A stretch of DNA of 64,000 bases. Source: Fredinandcohnia quinoae. GTDB lineage: Bacteria; Bacillota; Bacilli; Bacillales; Bacillaceae_L. The stretch is from contig NZ_JAKTTI010000010.1 in assembly GCF_022427965.1 (NCBI RefSeq), positions 43,273 through 107,272 on the forward strand. Reading direction: 5' to 3'. Both the position numbers and the translations under genes were made by a program. Below, one piece after another: positions 1-13,901 of this stretch (positions are counted from its first letter, which is position 1; each line of letters starts with the position of its first letter). The notes below the pieces were generated by a model that saw nothing but the letters and a program-made list of their open reading frames with translations, searched no databases and was not told the DNA's origin.

Positions 1-282
<282 letters not shown>

Positions 283-360
283 CTACTAACATAATATTTT
301 GTATATTTATATTGTAATATATTGGACGGAAATTATAAATATTTCCCAACCAAGTTATCA

Positions 361-1242
361 TTATGTTAATCCTTTTAGTGTTTTTCTTTTTATAAAAGAC
401 AACTTTGTTTCACAAATAATAATTGCACAAAGGATAAGAGTTGCCCCCAGTATCATTCGAAACGTGATGACTTCGTGTAGAATAATGATTGAGAAGACCA
501 TTCCCCAAAACGCTTCTGTCGATAGAATGATAGCTGCTTTTGTTTCTGTTGTGAACTTTTGGGCAATAGTTTGTAGTAAAAAGGCGATTGTTGTTGAGAA
601 TACCCCTAAATATATAAGAGAGGAAACCCCCTCACTTGCCATAGGAAAACTCATTTCTCCCCTTAATAGAACAACAACAAATCCTAAAACTGCAGCAGTC
701 ACCATTTGGACAATCGTAAGTAGGATCGGATCCTCATCCTTAACAAATTTCGCTGTATAAAAAATATGAAATGCAAAACCAAACGCACAGCATAAGGTTA
801 ACAGGTCCCCTACATTAATTTCTGTTGATAGTTTCAGAGAGAGTGCACCTACTCCAGTAATCGCGAGAAATGCACCCGCTAATTCGAATTTATCCATTTT
901 CCTTTTATATAGAAAGAATGCGATAAAAGGGACAATCACGACATTTACGGCAGTTAAAAAGGCATTTTTAGACGGTGTAGTGTATTGTAAGCCGACTGTT
1001 TGCAAAGCAAAAGCTAGGTAGAGAAATATCCCTATGATAACACCTTTTATTATCGTACTTCTCTTAATAAACTTAAGCTTTTTAAAGAAAACAAGACTTA
1101 ACAAGATGACCCCTATTAAAAAACGCCCTGCAAGGGTTTGATAGGCTGTGTAAGATTCAAGAGCAATCGCACTTGCAACAAACCCGCTCCCCCAAATAAT
1201 CGCTGTAATACTTAAACAAATTTCTCCTACATATTTCCTCAT
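361..1242 (-). CDS. EamA/DMT-superfamily transporter
   Basis: This 293-residue protein has about ten hydrophobic segments arranged as two EamA repeats (roughly residues 6-136 and 146-278), the layout of drug/metabolite transporters. The start follows a GGAGGAATAA ribosome site. It begins only 16 bases after the glycosidase gene on the same strand, so it may be the last gene read from the galactoside operon promoter, perhaps as an exporter of an overflow sugar or metabolite. That role is inferred from position only; DMT sequences rarely reveal substrate. No strong terminator is visible between it and the LacI gene. Confidence 0.85.
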   Translation of the reverse strand: MRKYVGEICLSITAIIWGSGFVASAIALESYTAYQTLAGRFLIGVILLSLVFFKKLKFIKRSTIIKGVIIGIFLYLAFALQTVGLQYTTPSKNAFLTAVNVVIVPFIAFFLYKRKMDKFELAGAFLAITGVGALSLKLSTEINVGDLLTLCCAFGFAFHIFYTAKFVKDEDPILLTIVQMVTAAVLGFVVVLLRGEMSFPMASEGVSSLIYLGVFSTTIAFLLQTIAQKFTTETKAAIILSTEAFWGMVFSIIILHEVITFRMILGATLILCAIIICETKLSFIKRKTLKGLT

Positions 1243-1258
1243 TTATTCCTCCATCTTT

Positions 1259-2926
1259 CTAGTTACGGTTTCTTAATAGTAAAAGGAACACACTTGATGT
1301 CCATGTAAAGGAGGTATCTACCAACCCCGCTCCAGTTAATGGATCAAAGTTCTCTGCCATCCCGCCCACTAGTGTAAGCTTTAAATATTTATCTCTTACT
1401 CTATTTCCAATTTCCTCATATCCATAGCTTTGTAGGGCATCAATGAACAGATATGTGACCGGTGCCCATATCGGCCCTAGCCAGTATCCATTTTCTTTAT
1501 AGTAGGGACTAGATAGACTCTCAGTTGCCAATCCAAATTCCGTCTCGAAGTTCTTTTCAAGGTCATCAACTAATTGTTCCATCATGCTTTTATCTAATCT
1601 ATATCCTATTATAACTGGTAATCTAAGGATTAGGCTTGATCTTATCTTAATTTTCTCTGCATTTTTCCCAACCCGCCCGTAAAAGCCCTCTTCATCGTAA
1701 AGTCTGTTCATTAAGAGAATAAATAGTAGATCCGCCTTTTCTTTGAACATCTCTGCTTCAGTATCTTCACCAAGAAGAATTGCAAATTTCGCAAGAATAT
1801 CATATGACTTTATTAAAAAGCAGGTCAGATCTGGTGCTTCAATTGGCATTCCGGCGTGAAATAATGAAGCATTGTCCCAGCCAGAGTCATTTCCGTGCTT
1901 ATAATGTGGTAACCGCCCTGGATATGTTCGGTATTCATCAAAGTATTTCATTATTTTTTTAGTGGATTCATAGACTGTTCTTACTCTGTCAGTATCCTTA
2001 AAATAATCATGCTGATCCATAAGCTTTTCATATGCATAAGCAAAAATTGGCGGCTTAATGCAGTTATAGGAAACAAATTTATCATTCACAAAATCCGGAT
2101 ATGCCCCTGATTCATCCTGAGTGTCGATGAAAGCTTTCAACTGTGCATAAGCTAATTCAGGGTAACTTTCCCCTAGATTCAATGCATTGAAGCAATTATC
2201 CCAAGACCAAATATTATACATCCAAAGCTTTGACATATACATCGCGTAATCTTTTAAAAGTCCATGGGGGTGAACTACACTTGACCATGTAATATAGGAA
2301 GCTCTTTCGATCGAAGGTAAGTAATTACCATTTCCTTTACTCATTGTGGAAAACCACGTCTGATAAATCTTTTCCACTTTGTTTTTTCCTGTTTGAAAAT
2401 CAACATAATCCTTTTCTTTATAAACGGTACGGTAGCTTTCAATTATAAAGTGTCCATCTGCCATCCGAATATCAACGAAATCATTTCCGATTATATTCCA
2501 AGGGGCATCAACCATCAGCTTCCCTTTTAATTGTTTAATCATCAATTTTAATTCTTTTGGATAGATGTGGTATTCATACATCCCATCCGCAAGCTCCATT
2601 AACGTATCATATTTCACTTTTTCTGCTTTTAGTCGCAGTTCTACACCTTTTACTTCAATATGAAGTTCATCTTCTTCAGGGATAATGAATTCTGCATAGC
2701 AGTCTGTATCATCATACAAACGGAGTTTTAGTGAAATTTCAGATGCATCGACTACAAACTCTTGTTCAACACCGTCTTTTAGTACGTCAAGCTTAAATAA
2801 GCGTGAAGGTGCCTCATCACCACCATGAACATCCCTTATATAGACGTCCCCTGATTTCTTTTCCTTCGAAATACAAAAATAAGACCCAAATCGGGAAAAC
2901 GGAATTTCCCTGATATCAAGTAACAT
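1259..2926 (-). CDS. GH63/MGH1-like glycoside hydrolase, (alpha/alpha)6 barrel
   Basis: This 555-residue protein has no signal peptide and is therefore cytoplasmic. The first ~190 residues look like a beta-rich N-terminal domain. The rest has the repeated aromatic motifs of (alpha/alpha)6 barrels in the GH63/GH37 group: MYNIWSWDNCFN near residue 240, GNDSGWDNAS, YWLGPIWAPV, and a C-terminal GGMAENFDPLTG. In that clan the Asp of WDN and a Glu near the C-terminus act as acid and base, and both are present. The gene follows lacZ by 45 bases and shares its transport genes, so it probably works on an oligosaccharide taken up with or released by LacZ. Substrate is unknown. Automated labels such as amylo-alpha-1,6-glucosidase are possible but not supported by anything specific here. 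Confidence 0.75.
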   Translation of the reverse strand: MLLDIREIPFSRFGSYFCISKEKKSGDVYIRDVHGGDEAPSRLFKLDVLKDGVEQEFVVDASEISLKLRLYDDTDCYAEFIIPEEDELHIEVKGVELRLKAEKVKYDTLMELADGMYEYHIYPKELKLMIKQLKGKLMVDAPWNIIGNDFVDIRMADGHFIIESYRTVYKEKDYVDFQTGKNKVEKIYQTWFSTMSKGNGNYLPSIERASYITWSSVVHPHGLLKDYAMYMSKLWMYNIWSWDNCFNALNLGESYPELAYAQLKAFIDTQDESGAYPDFVNDKFVSYNCIKPPIFAYAYEKLMDQHDYFKDTDRVRTVYESTKKIMKYFDEYRTYPGRLPHYKHGNDSGWDNASLFHAGMPIEAPDLTCFLIKSYDILAKFAILLGEDTEAEMFKEKADLLFILLMNRLYDEEGFYGRVGKNAEKIKIRSSLILRLPVIIGYRLDKSMMEQLVDDLEKNFETEFGLATESLSSPYYKENGYWLGPIWAPVTYLFIDALQSYGYEEIGNRVRDKYLKLTLVGGMAENFDPLTGAGLVDTSFTWTSSVFLLLLRNRN

Positions 2927-2939
2927 ACAAATCCTCCTT

Positions 2940-2969
2940 AAAAATAAGCAGGGTTTCCCCTACTTATTT
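2940..2969 (-). terminator. Intra-operon hairpin with U-tract between lacZ and the glycosidase
   Basis: On the minus strand a 12-bp stem (AAATAAGTAGGG pairing with CCCTGCTTATTT, one G-U pair) closes on a GAAA tetraloop and runs into a short T-tract. The ribosome site of the glycosidase follows at once. It has intrinsic-terminator form but sits inside the apparent operon, so it may act as a partial terminator or a 3'-end stabiliser of the lacZ message. Confidence 0.65.
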
Positions 2970-2971
2970 AT

Positions 2972-6881
<3,910 letters not shown>

Positions 6882-6885
<4 letters not shown>

Positions 6886-7814
6886 GATTTTTTACCTTCC
6901 TTCTTCACTTCATTTTCATAAAATACCCATGCAGAGGATGATTTAAAGATTAATAATGTCAATAATAGGATGATAATGAACATGAACCATGCATTTGCAC
7001 TTGCATACCCAAGTTTGTGGTGTTTGAAAGCATTATTATATACAAACAAGCCGTAGAAATAGGTCGATTTAAGCGGACCACCACCAGTTAGAAGTAATAC
7101 AAGTGTTAGTTGTTGTAATGCCCCTATAACAGATGTGATCACATTAAATAAAATGGTAGGGGTTATACTTGGAATCGTTATGCTTAAAAATTGCCTAATT
7201 GGTCCAGCACCATCAAGAGCTGCCGCTTCATATAGTTCAGGTGAAATCCCTTTTATATCCGTATAGAAAATGAGCATCATTGTTCCGACACCCCATGCGC
7301 TGGCTATCACAATTGTTACAATCGCCCATTTCGGATCAATCAGCCACTTTGGACCTTCAATCCCAATAAATGATAATAAGTAATTTAGAATTCCGTATTC
7401 CGAGTTGAAGATCCACCCCCAAATAATTGATATCGCAACCCCTGATACTACTGCCGGAAGATAGAATATTGTTCTAAAAATTTTTATTCCTCTTACAGGT
7501 TGAGTAATGAGGAGTGCTAATATTAATGCGACGATAAGATTAAGAGGGACGAAAATTAATGCAAATTTAAAAGTAATGACTAATGATTTATAAAATTGCG
7601 GGTCAGCAGTAAACATTTTTTTGTAATTATCTATACCTATAAATTTTGGACTGCTTGTAACTGGCCAATCAAATAGACTCATAATTAATGAAAACACTAG
7701 AGGTCCTATAGTAAAGACCAAAAAACCGATTATCCATGGTAAAATAAATAGATATGGCACTCTTTTACCGACTAATTTATAACCTTTTCTTTTCTTCGTT
7801 TTTGTAATAATCAT
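6882..7814 (-). CDS. Carbohydrate ABC transporter permease, MalF/LacF type
   Basis: This 310-residue permease has six membrane segments preceded by a basic N-terminus (TKTKKRKGYK). The EAA loop reads YEAAALDGAGPIRQFLSITI. It is the heterodimer partner of the downstream MalG-type permease, with which it overlaps by 4 bases. Its start lies about 90 bases after the binding-protein gene. Family features are clear; the sugar specificity is not readable from sequence. Confidence 0.93.
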
Positions 7815-7906
7815 ATAAAAACCTCACGGAATTAGATTTATACAAACTATATAAAAGGAAAAGCACCATTTCGCTTTGGGATTATGATACTTTTCCATCT
7901 ATTAAA

Positions 7907-9145
7907 TTATTGGTTTGCTGCATCGTTTAATACTTTTTTTGGCTCCATTAAAGTACTTGGATTGAAAATTTGTTCAAATACTAAACTTAAATTCTCTGAT
8001 ACCCCACTCCAATCCTCAACGATAAAGGAAGCAGGGGTATACCCATCACTCTTTTCAAGCATCGAATAAAACACACTTTTAACTGGATCTTCCTCAATCT
8101 TTTCTTTTTCTACTAAACTCTTAATAACTGGAAGTTCATATTCGATTCTTTCTTTATTTGCTTCTTCACCAGTCCAAAATTTCATAAATTCAAATGCAGC
8201 ATCTTTATGCTTTGAATCCTTTGACATCGCGATACCAGATGAACTTAAAATGCTGATATTTTTGCCATTTTCAAACATAGGTAATTCGACGATTCCGTAG
8301 TCAATTCCCGCTTCCGTTAGTGTACCAAGTGACCATGCACCATTAACAAACATAGCAACTTTACCTGATTTCATTTCTGTAGAACCAGAGCCCTCAGTTG
8401 CGATCGCATATCCGTCCTTCAACATATTTTGAAACATCTCAAATACCTCAATGGACTTCTTTGAATTTACATTACCATCTAATTTCCCATCCTTATCAAC
8501 ATAGGATGCACCATTACTCCAAAGGAACATTTCAAAATCATATGGATCCGGCTGCCCCGAAAAGGCAAATCCAGAAATTTTCTTTTCTTTATTTGTTAGT
8601 TTTTTAGCTGTTTCTATTAAATCATCCCAAGTCCATCCAGACTGTGGATATTCAATTCCCTGTTCATCAAAAAGCGCTTTGTTATAGTAAACGACATGCG
8701 TTGTATAACCAACAGGTAAACCGAGTGTTGTCCCACCTTGGGAATTGTAGTTCCAAAGAGCCTCATAGAAATTATCCTTGTATGCCGCTCCTTCCTTTTC
8801 TATATAAGAATCAAGTGGCTCTAATGCATCCTTATATAACGGATAATTCCACATATACATAACATCAGGTGCATCCTTTGCACCCATTCCAGCTGCAATT
8901 TTTGTATCGTACTCGTCACCATACCCCTCAAGTTTCACCTTTACCTTATCTTGCTGTGCATTAAATTTATCCACTAATTTTTGCTGTAGATTTAGACTTT
9001 CTTCGGAATCCCAAGTTGCAAACCGAATCGTGACCTTCCCATCTTTGTCTTCATTATCCCCATTTGAAGAAGAACTACATCCAGAAATCAATAAAAATGT
9101 TGAAAAGAAAAATAATAATGCAATCCTCATTTTCGATATTTTCAT
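7907..9145 (-). CDS. Sugar ABC transporter substrate-binding lipoprotein
   Basis: This 412-residue extracellular solute-binding protein (SBP_bac_1 type) has a signal peptide ending in the lipobox LISGC, so it is lipid-anchored outside the membrane. Family signatures include the N-terminal VTIRFATWDSEE strand and WTWDDLIETAKKLT. It is first in the operon binding protein-permease-permease-LacZ-glycosidase and lies directly behind the promoter and operator region. It would capture the sugar later cut by LacZ. That the ligand is lactose or another galactoside is inferred from context. Confidence 0.93.
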   Translation of the reverse strand: MKISKMRIALLFFFSTFLLISGCSSSSNGDNEDKDGKVTIRFATWDSEESLNLQQKLVDKFNAQQDKVKVKLEGYGDEYDTKIAAGMGAKDAPDVMYMWNYPLYKDALEPLDSYIEKEGAAYKDNFYEALWNYNSQGGTTLGLPVGYTTHVVYYNKALFDEQGIEYPQSGWTWDDLIETAKKLTNKEKKISGFAFSGQPDPYDFEMFLWSNGASYVDKDGKLDGNVNSKKSIEVFEMFQNMLKDGYAIATEGSGSTEMKSGKVAMFVNGAWSLGTLTEAGIDYGIVELPMFENGKNISILSSSGIAMSKDSKHKDAAFEFMKFWTGEEANKERIEYELPVIKSLVEKEKIEEDPVKSVFYSMLEKSDGYTPASFIVEDWSGVSENLSLVFEQIFNPSTLMEPKKVLNDAANQ

Positions 9146-9175
9146 AATATTCCCTCCTTTTATTCTATATCCTTT

Positions 9176-9233
9176 ATTATATTTATTTTTTACTAAAAGT
9201 AAAGGCTTTCATTTTATGTTTTACTAAAAATTT
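9176..9233 (-). promoter_or_regulatory. Galactoside operon promoter with overlapping LacI-type operators
   Basis: On the minus strand a perfect -10 (TATAAT, bases 9176-9181) lies 16-17 bases from a TTTACT-like -35. A perfect palindrome TTTACT-AAA-AGTAAA (9189-9203) covers the -35 and spacer. A second half-conserved copy (TTTTACTAAAA, 9219-9229) starts about 31 bases further upstream, three helical turns away. Looser matches occur at 9337-9347 and 9368-9376. The layout fits repression by the LacI-type protein encoded downstream, which is inferred. The remainder of the 9146-9510 gap is AT-rich without a gene. Confidence 0.6.
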
Positions 9234-9510
9234 GTGTAATAATTTCGATATAATATCGATTTAAGTCCAATTAGAAGTAAAATACCTATTATTATATGTT
9301 ATAACATCTATAATTTGATTTATTCCACCTGTTTTATTTTAGTAAAAAAATAGCGAATAGGTAGATCTTTACTAAGTCTTCCTCTGTTAGAAATCTATCA
9401 GATTAACTTACAGTTTAAAGAACAAGTAGGAATAATCACATTGTATTTTTCTTCCCATATTATCTGTTATTTGGTAAAGTATTGTTAATTGAATAATGAG
9501 GAGATGTACG

Positions 9511-10122
9511 ATGGAGAATGCGAAATCTAGAAAACTAAATTGGATTGCATATGTATCTGTACTGTTTTTAGTAATGCTCATCGGAATTAAAATAGGGACT
9601 ACATTCTTTTCGACCTTTCAATTAACCTTTATTTTATTCCCACTTATGGTATGTGCGATTATTGGAGCTAGTATTTTAATGATTATTTCCGTTATCCATA
9701 TCATTAAAAAGCGGAGCAGCCTATCAATCATGAGTTTCATACCAACTTGTATAAATCTTGTTTTCTTTTTAATTCTGCTCTATCAACCTATTAGTACATC
9801 TCTACTTCAAATTGAATTTGCAATAAAAAAGGATTCGAGAATGGATATTGTCGAACAGTTTAATGAAGGCAAATTAGAACCATCCAATGACTACTTATAT
9901 AAAATTCCTACTCCGTATAATAAAAAGTTTATTTCAGATGGAAATGAGATTTTCCAAAGAGGAGACTTCCTATTTTTCTACCATACTCGAGGGGTAATCG
10001 ATAATTTTTCTGGATATGTATATAACCCTTCTGGAAACCCACCAACAAGTGATGACGTCCAAGCGGACATAATTTATATGAAAAAAATGAATTCAAATTG
10101 GTATTATGTATCTTGTACATAA
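9511..10122 (+). CDS. Hypothetical membrane protein
   Basis: The protein has 203 residues. I chose the ATG at 9511 because a GAGGAG ribosome site lies 7 bases upstream; the longer frame starts inside that site. Three hydrophobic segments occupy about residues 9-30, 37-65 and 72-92. A mixed-charge region of about 100 residues follows, probably outside the membrane and ending at SCT. I do not recognise a family. The next gene follows by 14 bases on the same strand, so the two may be co-transcribed. Confidence 0.65.
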   Translation: MENAKSRKLNWIAYVSVLFLVMLIGIKIGTTFFSTFQLTFILFPLMVCAIIGASILMIISVIHIIKKRSSLSIMSFIPTCINLVFFLILLYQPISTSLLQIEFAIKKDSRMDIVEQFNEGKLEPSNDYLYKIPTPYNKKFISDGNEIFQRGDFLFFYHTRGVIDNFSGYVYNPSGNPPTSDDVQADIIYMKKMNSNWYYVSCT

Positions 10123-10136
10123 AGGAGTGATGTGAA

Positions 10137-10592
10137 ATGAAATTAGCTGAAGCACTATTGGAAAGAGCCGACTTACAAAAAAGATTGGCGCAATTGAAGG
10201 AAAGACTTCTCCGCTCAACCGTAGTTCAAGAAGGCGAACAACCAGCAGAAGATCCTAACACTTTATTACTAGAAATGGACAATATTATTAAAGCGTTAAA
10301 GATCTTAGTTATGCGAATCAATTACACAAATTCAACAACGACATTAGTTAACTATGGAACCATTTCAGATGCAATTACACATCGGGAATTACTTATGAAG
10401 AAAAGGAGCATTTTAGAGGCTGTTATTGAAAAAGCATCAATAATGGATATGCGCTACAGCCATTCCGAGATTAAAACCATTCCAACGGTTAATGTGAAGA
10501 AATTACAGGATCAGGTTGATGATATTTCAAAACAGTATCGACTTGTTGATACACTTTTACAGCAAACGAATTGGTTAACAGATTTAAAATAA
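10137..10592 (+). CDS. DIP1984-family protein
   Basis: This 151-residue, highly charged helical protein begins MKLAEALLERADLQKRLAQL. It has the ERADLQ...RL..L.ERL start and the INxTNS...DA...RE segment that mark the DIP1984 (septicolysin-like) family as I remember it. Function is unknown in the family. Long heptad-like stretches suggest a coiled coil. The ribosome site AAAGGAGTGATG is well placed, and the gene follows a membrane-protein gene on the same strand. Confidence 0.75.
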   Translation: MKLAEALLERADLQKRLAQLKERLLRSTVVQEGEQPAEDPNTLLLEMDNIIKALKILVMRINYTNSTTTLVNYGTISDAITHRELLMKKRSILEAVIEKASIMDMRYSHSEIKTIPTVNVKKLQDQVDDISKQYRLVDTLLQQTNWLTDLK

Positions 10593-10789
10593 ATTAGATA
10601 GCTGGTAGTTATTTAAAAGGCGAGTACAAAAAAATGTTTTACTAGTTGGTATGCTTTGGGGAAGGCTACGGTTCAAATCCGCATTACACTTTATCCCAGT
10701 ACAGCTTACAACTGTATAAATCACGAATAACAACTTACAACCACGTACTGATTTTGAATAACGAGGGTGGGTATGGGGAATTGAATAAA

Positions 10790-10815
10790 GGCTCAAGGCA
10801 GAAATGCCTTGGGCC
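10790..10815. terminator. Hairpin, probable terminator
   Basis: An 11-bp stem (GGCTCAAGGCA with TGCCTTGGGCC, one G-U pair) has a GAAA tetraloop. No clear T-tract follows on either strand, so termination efficiency is uncertain. The rest of the 10593-10852 gap holds no convincing gene. Confidence 0.5.
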
Positions 10816-10852
10816 ATTTCACTTACAATTACTTATTTCAAAATTTTAAATC

Positions 10853-11668
10853 TTACAAAATAGGTTCTTTTTTGCCCCATTTATGATTTGTATAAATAAA
10901 GTCTAACGCAACGGCACCGATTATACTTGGAAATAATATAAAAGCAAAAAATTGGAGTATTATCATACCGCTAACATCAAAATGATTATGAAGTGGGCTT
11001 AAAATTTGCGTTACAGTCATAATCGCAACATGAAATCCAATTGATGTCCAGACATTTCCCGATACTGCCCTTAAATAACCTAATATTAAAGCAAAGCCGG
11101 GAATAAATAGAATCTGTCCAATCGAGTATATTGCCCCAATGATATAACTAAATAATGAAAACAAAAGCACTTGCAATATGAGGGATGACCAATGGGGAAA
11201 AATTACATTTAAGTAACGATAAATATATCCTCTGAAAATAAGTTCTTCTGGTAATGCCTCTATCAAAAATACAGTAATAAATAAAATGATAATACTTAAC
11301 AAAAGTTGAGTACTATCTGTTTTTAACGTGATATCAACCCAACCAACCAATATACATATAGTAATTCCAAGCATTGCTGGAATTGTCCAGAGAATAAAAC
11401 CTATGAGGAATGAAAAAATATTCGATCGTATCGTGGTTGATATCAGTTGTTTAAATGAAACTTGATCAACCCTCCTTGCAAAATCAATAAGAATAACGAT
11501 TAATATAGAAGTAAGCATCGCAATAAAGAAGTGGTTAATACGACTATATTCCTCTCCTAATGTTTCGCTAAGGCGGCCAATAAAAAACCAAATTAAGCAA
11601 GTAAACGTAAAGATAATTAATATTCTCAACAATATACTTTTCATTGACAATTGATTTTTATCAGTCAA
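10853..11668 (-). CDS. CPBP-family intramembrane metalloprotease
   Basis: This 271-residue protein has about eight hydrophobic segments. The CAAX-protease/bacteriocin-processing (CPBP, Abi) signature is present: EELIFRGYIYR near residue 149 supplies the EExxxR motif, and a later FHVAIM supplies a metal-ligand His. Start is a TTG at 11668 with GGGGAGG five bases upstream. CPBP proteins process prenylated or membrane proteins or confer bacteriocin self-immunity; there is no bacteriocin gene nearby, so the role is open. It stands alone on its strand. Confidence 0.85.
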   Translation of the reverse strand: MTDKNQLSMKSILLRILIIFTFTCLIWFFIGRLSETLGEEYSRINHFFIAMLTSILIVILIDFARRVDQVSFKQLISTTIRSNIFSFLIGFILWTIPAMLGITICILVGWVDITLKTDSTQLLLSIIILFITVFLIEALPEELIFRGYIYRYLNVIFPHWSSLILQVLLFSLFSYIIGAIYSIGQILFIPGFALILGYLRAVSGNVWTSIGFHVAIMTVTQILSPLHNHFDVSGMIILQFFAFILFPSIIGAVALDFIYTNHKWGKKEPIL

Positions 11669-11796
11669 GCGAACCTCCCCTTTAAAGTTTTATATACTTA
11701 CATTCGTATGCCATTTAATCATAAATGATAATTATGTATATTTCATCATATATAAAGTGAAAATTCAGTTTTTTAACACATGCTAAATTATATAAT

Positions 11797-11829
11797 AAAA
11801 AGCTTGGGGAATTTAACACCCAAGCTTTT
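11797..11829 (-). terminator. Intrinsic terminator of the yebC-like gene
   Basis: An 11-bp perfect stem AAAAGCTTGGG / CCCAAGCTTTT has an 11-base loop, and an AT-rich T-tract follows on the minus strand. It ends the gene whose stop is at 11842. Confidence 0.8.
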
Positions 11830-11841
11830 AACATCTTCTTA

Positions 11842-12561
11842 TTACTCACCAAGATCCACATTATGATAAACTTGTTGAACATCATCTAAATCTTCTAACG
11901 CATCAATCATCTTTTCGAATTTTGCTTGTGCATCTTCAGGTAGTGTTACGTCATTTTGTGCTAGCATTGTTAGTTCTGCTACAGTAAATTCGGTAATTCC
12001 TGCATTTTTTAACGCCTCTTGAACAGCATGGAATTGTTCTGGTTCAGCGTAAATAATAACTGAATCATCTTCTTCCATAATGTCACGGACATCCACGTCT
12101 GCTTCCATTAAAATTTCAAGCACATCATCAGCAGTTTTACCTTCGATACCTAATACAGCTGTTGCATCAAACATGTATGTTACAGATCCGCTCACACCCA
12201 TGTTACCACCATTTTTACCAAATGCGGCACGCACGTCTGAAGCGGTACGGTTCACGTTGTTTGTTAGTGCATCAACGATAACCATTGATCCATTTGGTCC
12301 AAAGCCTTCATAGCGAAGTTCGTCATAGTTTTCTTCAGAACCGCCTTTTGCTTTTTCGATTGCACGGTCAATAATTGCTTTCGGTACACTATATGTTTTT
12401 GCACGTTCAAGTACAACCTTCAAAGCTTGATTTGATTCTGGATCTGGCTCGCCTTGTTTTGCTGCTACGAAAATTTCACGTCCAAATTTTGCATAGATAC
12501 GACTCGTATTCGCATCCTTTGACGCCTTTTTTTCTTTAATATTATTCCACTTACGACCCAT
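11842..12561 (-). CDS. YebC/PmpR-family protein, YeeI/YebC2 type
   Basis: This 239-residue protein starts [20 protein letters not shown], which distinguishes the YeeI branch from classic YebC/YrbC (MAGHSKW...). The family core [19 protein letters not shown] and the acidic C-terminal ...[17 protein letters not shown] are intact and the length is standard. YebC proteins were long annotated as transcription factors. More recent work on the YebC2 branch, as I recall it, places it on ribosomes relieving polyproline stalls alongside EF-P. The gene stands alone, with a ribosome site GAGATGG and its own terminator. Confidence 0.93.
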   Translation of the reverse strand: MGRKWNNIKEKKASKDANTSRIYAKFGREIFVAAKQGEPDPESNQALKVVLERAKTYSVPKAIIDRAIEKAKGGSEENYDELRYEGFGPNGSMVIVDALTNNVNRTASDVRAAFGKNGGNMGVSGSVTYMFDATAVLGIEGKTADDVLEILMEADVDVRDIMEEDDSVIIYAEPEQFHAVQEALKNAGITEFTVAELTMLAQNDVTLPEDAQAKFEKMIDALEDLDDVQQVYHNVDLGE

Positions 12562-12772
12562 AATTCCATCTCACTTTCAAATTTATCTAATAAGGATTCA
12601 ACTAATTAATATAAATGGGACAACCCAGCCTTAAACACAGATTATATTATACATCAATTATATTATTTTTTTCGAGTCCTAATGTCAAAAAAAGTCTAGA
12701 AAGTATTTCCGATGAAACCTTTTTACATTTTAGCCGTATAAATACAAAAGTCGAAGGGGAGGTATAATTCGT

Positions 12773-13840
12773 ATGGTTTCTAATCTAAAGGTTGGTAGAG
12801 TAATCAAAGTAATTGATGATTTCGATAGAAAAGAAGTTTTTGATGATCGTAAAGAGTTTCATTCTTTCCCAGTTAGTATTTATTACCCTACAAATGAAAA
12901 TACAACAAATAAACCTCTTACATCATTATTCGAGCCTGCTATTGAAAAGGCGATTGAAATCTTCTCGATGGTTGGGATTAATGAAGAAAAGTTGAAGGAA
13001 GTTATAATATCAATTAAGGAAAATGCAGAGCCAGTCCAAAATACTTCGTATCCAGTCTTGCTATTTTCTCCAGGTTTTGGAATCGATCGCGATTTATACA
13101 TAGAGAGTATTAGTGCCATTGTACAAAAAGGATATATCGTTGTGGCTATTAGTGTCCCATATGATAGTTTTGCCACCGTTTTTCCTGATGGAGAGTTTAT
13201 ATTTCAAGCTGAACATTTTCCTGATGATCAATCACAGATAGAATCAAGAATGAAGGATGCAAGTCTTGTATTAGATCATCTTGAAAAATGGAATCAAGAG
13301 GAGTTCTTTAATGGAATATTTGACACTAATAGAGTTGGTGTGATGGGACATTCCCTTGGTGGGGCTACTGTTTTCAATTTAGCTACTATTGATGAACGTT
13401 TATCCTGTGCTGTTTTATATGATGCAAGTTTGTTTTTAGTCGATAACAAGATACCAAATATCCCTGTTCTTAATCTTCGCCAAGAAGCTTCTTCCTATGA
13501 AGAGTATCTTGAAGCAATTTCGGGAGGAGATGATGCTCAAACAAGTGAGGAAATTGCTAGGGTATTTATAGAAAAACAAAAGAACATGTATGATTTTCTC
13601 CCAGCAAGTAGTTCATTTATGAAAGTAATAGGTGCCAATCATCTATCATTTTCAACAATTGGTAGACTGTTATCTGGAGCTGAAACCCCAGATGTAACTA
13701 AAACAATTAATGAACTTACCATTGCATTCCTTAACGATTTCCTGAAAGGTGAAAAAGCTGCATATTCTGAATGGATTAACGGAAAGGATAGACCAGCAAA
13801 TTTGGTTGAAATTGATGGAAGTGGGTTTCCAGTTGATTGA
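12773..13840 (+). CDS. Alpha/beta hydrolase, PAF-acetylhydrolase-like
   Basis: This 355-residue cytoplasmic protein has a nucleophile elbow GHSLGGATV with Ser near residue 193 and a likely catalytic His in GANHLSFS near residue 286. The order LLFSPGFGIDRDLY (oxyanion region), GHSLGG, LYDAS and GANH matches the platelet-activating-factor acetylhydrolase II/dienelactone-like group. It has no signal peptide. The ribosome site GGGGAGG precedes the ATG by 9 bases. Substrate is unknown; a lipid or short-chain ester is likely from the family. It is a single gene flanked by minus-strand genes. Confidence 0.8.
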   Translation: MVSNLKVGRVIKVIDDFDRKEVFDDRKEFHSFPVSIYYPTNENTTNKPLTSLFEPAIEKAIEIFSMVGINEEKLKEVIISIKENAEPVQNTSYPVLLFSPGFGIDRDLYIESISAIVQKGYIVVAISVPYDSFATVFPDGEFIFQAEHFPDDQSQIESRMKDASLVLDHLEKWNQEEFFNGIFDTNRVGVMGHSLGGATVFNLATIDERLSCAVLYDASLFLVDNKIPNIPVLNLRQEASSYEEYLEAISGGDDAQTSEEIARVFIEKQKNMYDFLPASSSFMKVIGANHLSFSTIGRLLSGAETPDVTKTINELTIAFLNDFLKGEKAAYSEWINGKDRPANLVEIDGSGFPVD

Positions 13841-13901
13841 GATGAGTAAGCAGAAACCACTAGGGTATGAACTCATTATTTACTAAGTACATACCCCTAG
13901 A

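Noticed and set aside
299..760. 153-codon frame on the plus strand
   Set aside because: Antisense to the EamA transporter gene, no ribosome site; a shadow of the real gene.
10620..10700. tRNA-like bases (AGTTGGTA and GGTTCAAATCC)
   Set aside because: No acceptor, D or anticodon stem can be paired around them; at best a chance match or a decayed tRNA.
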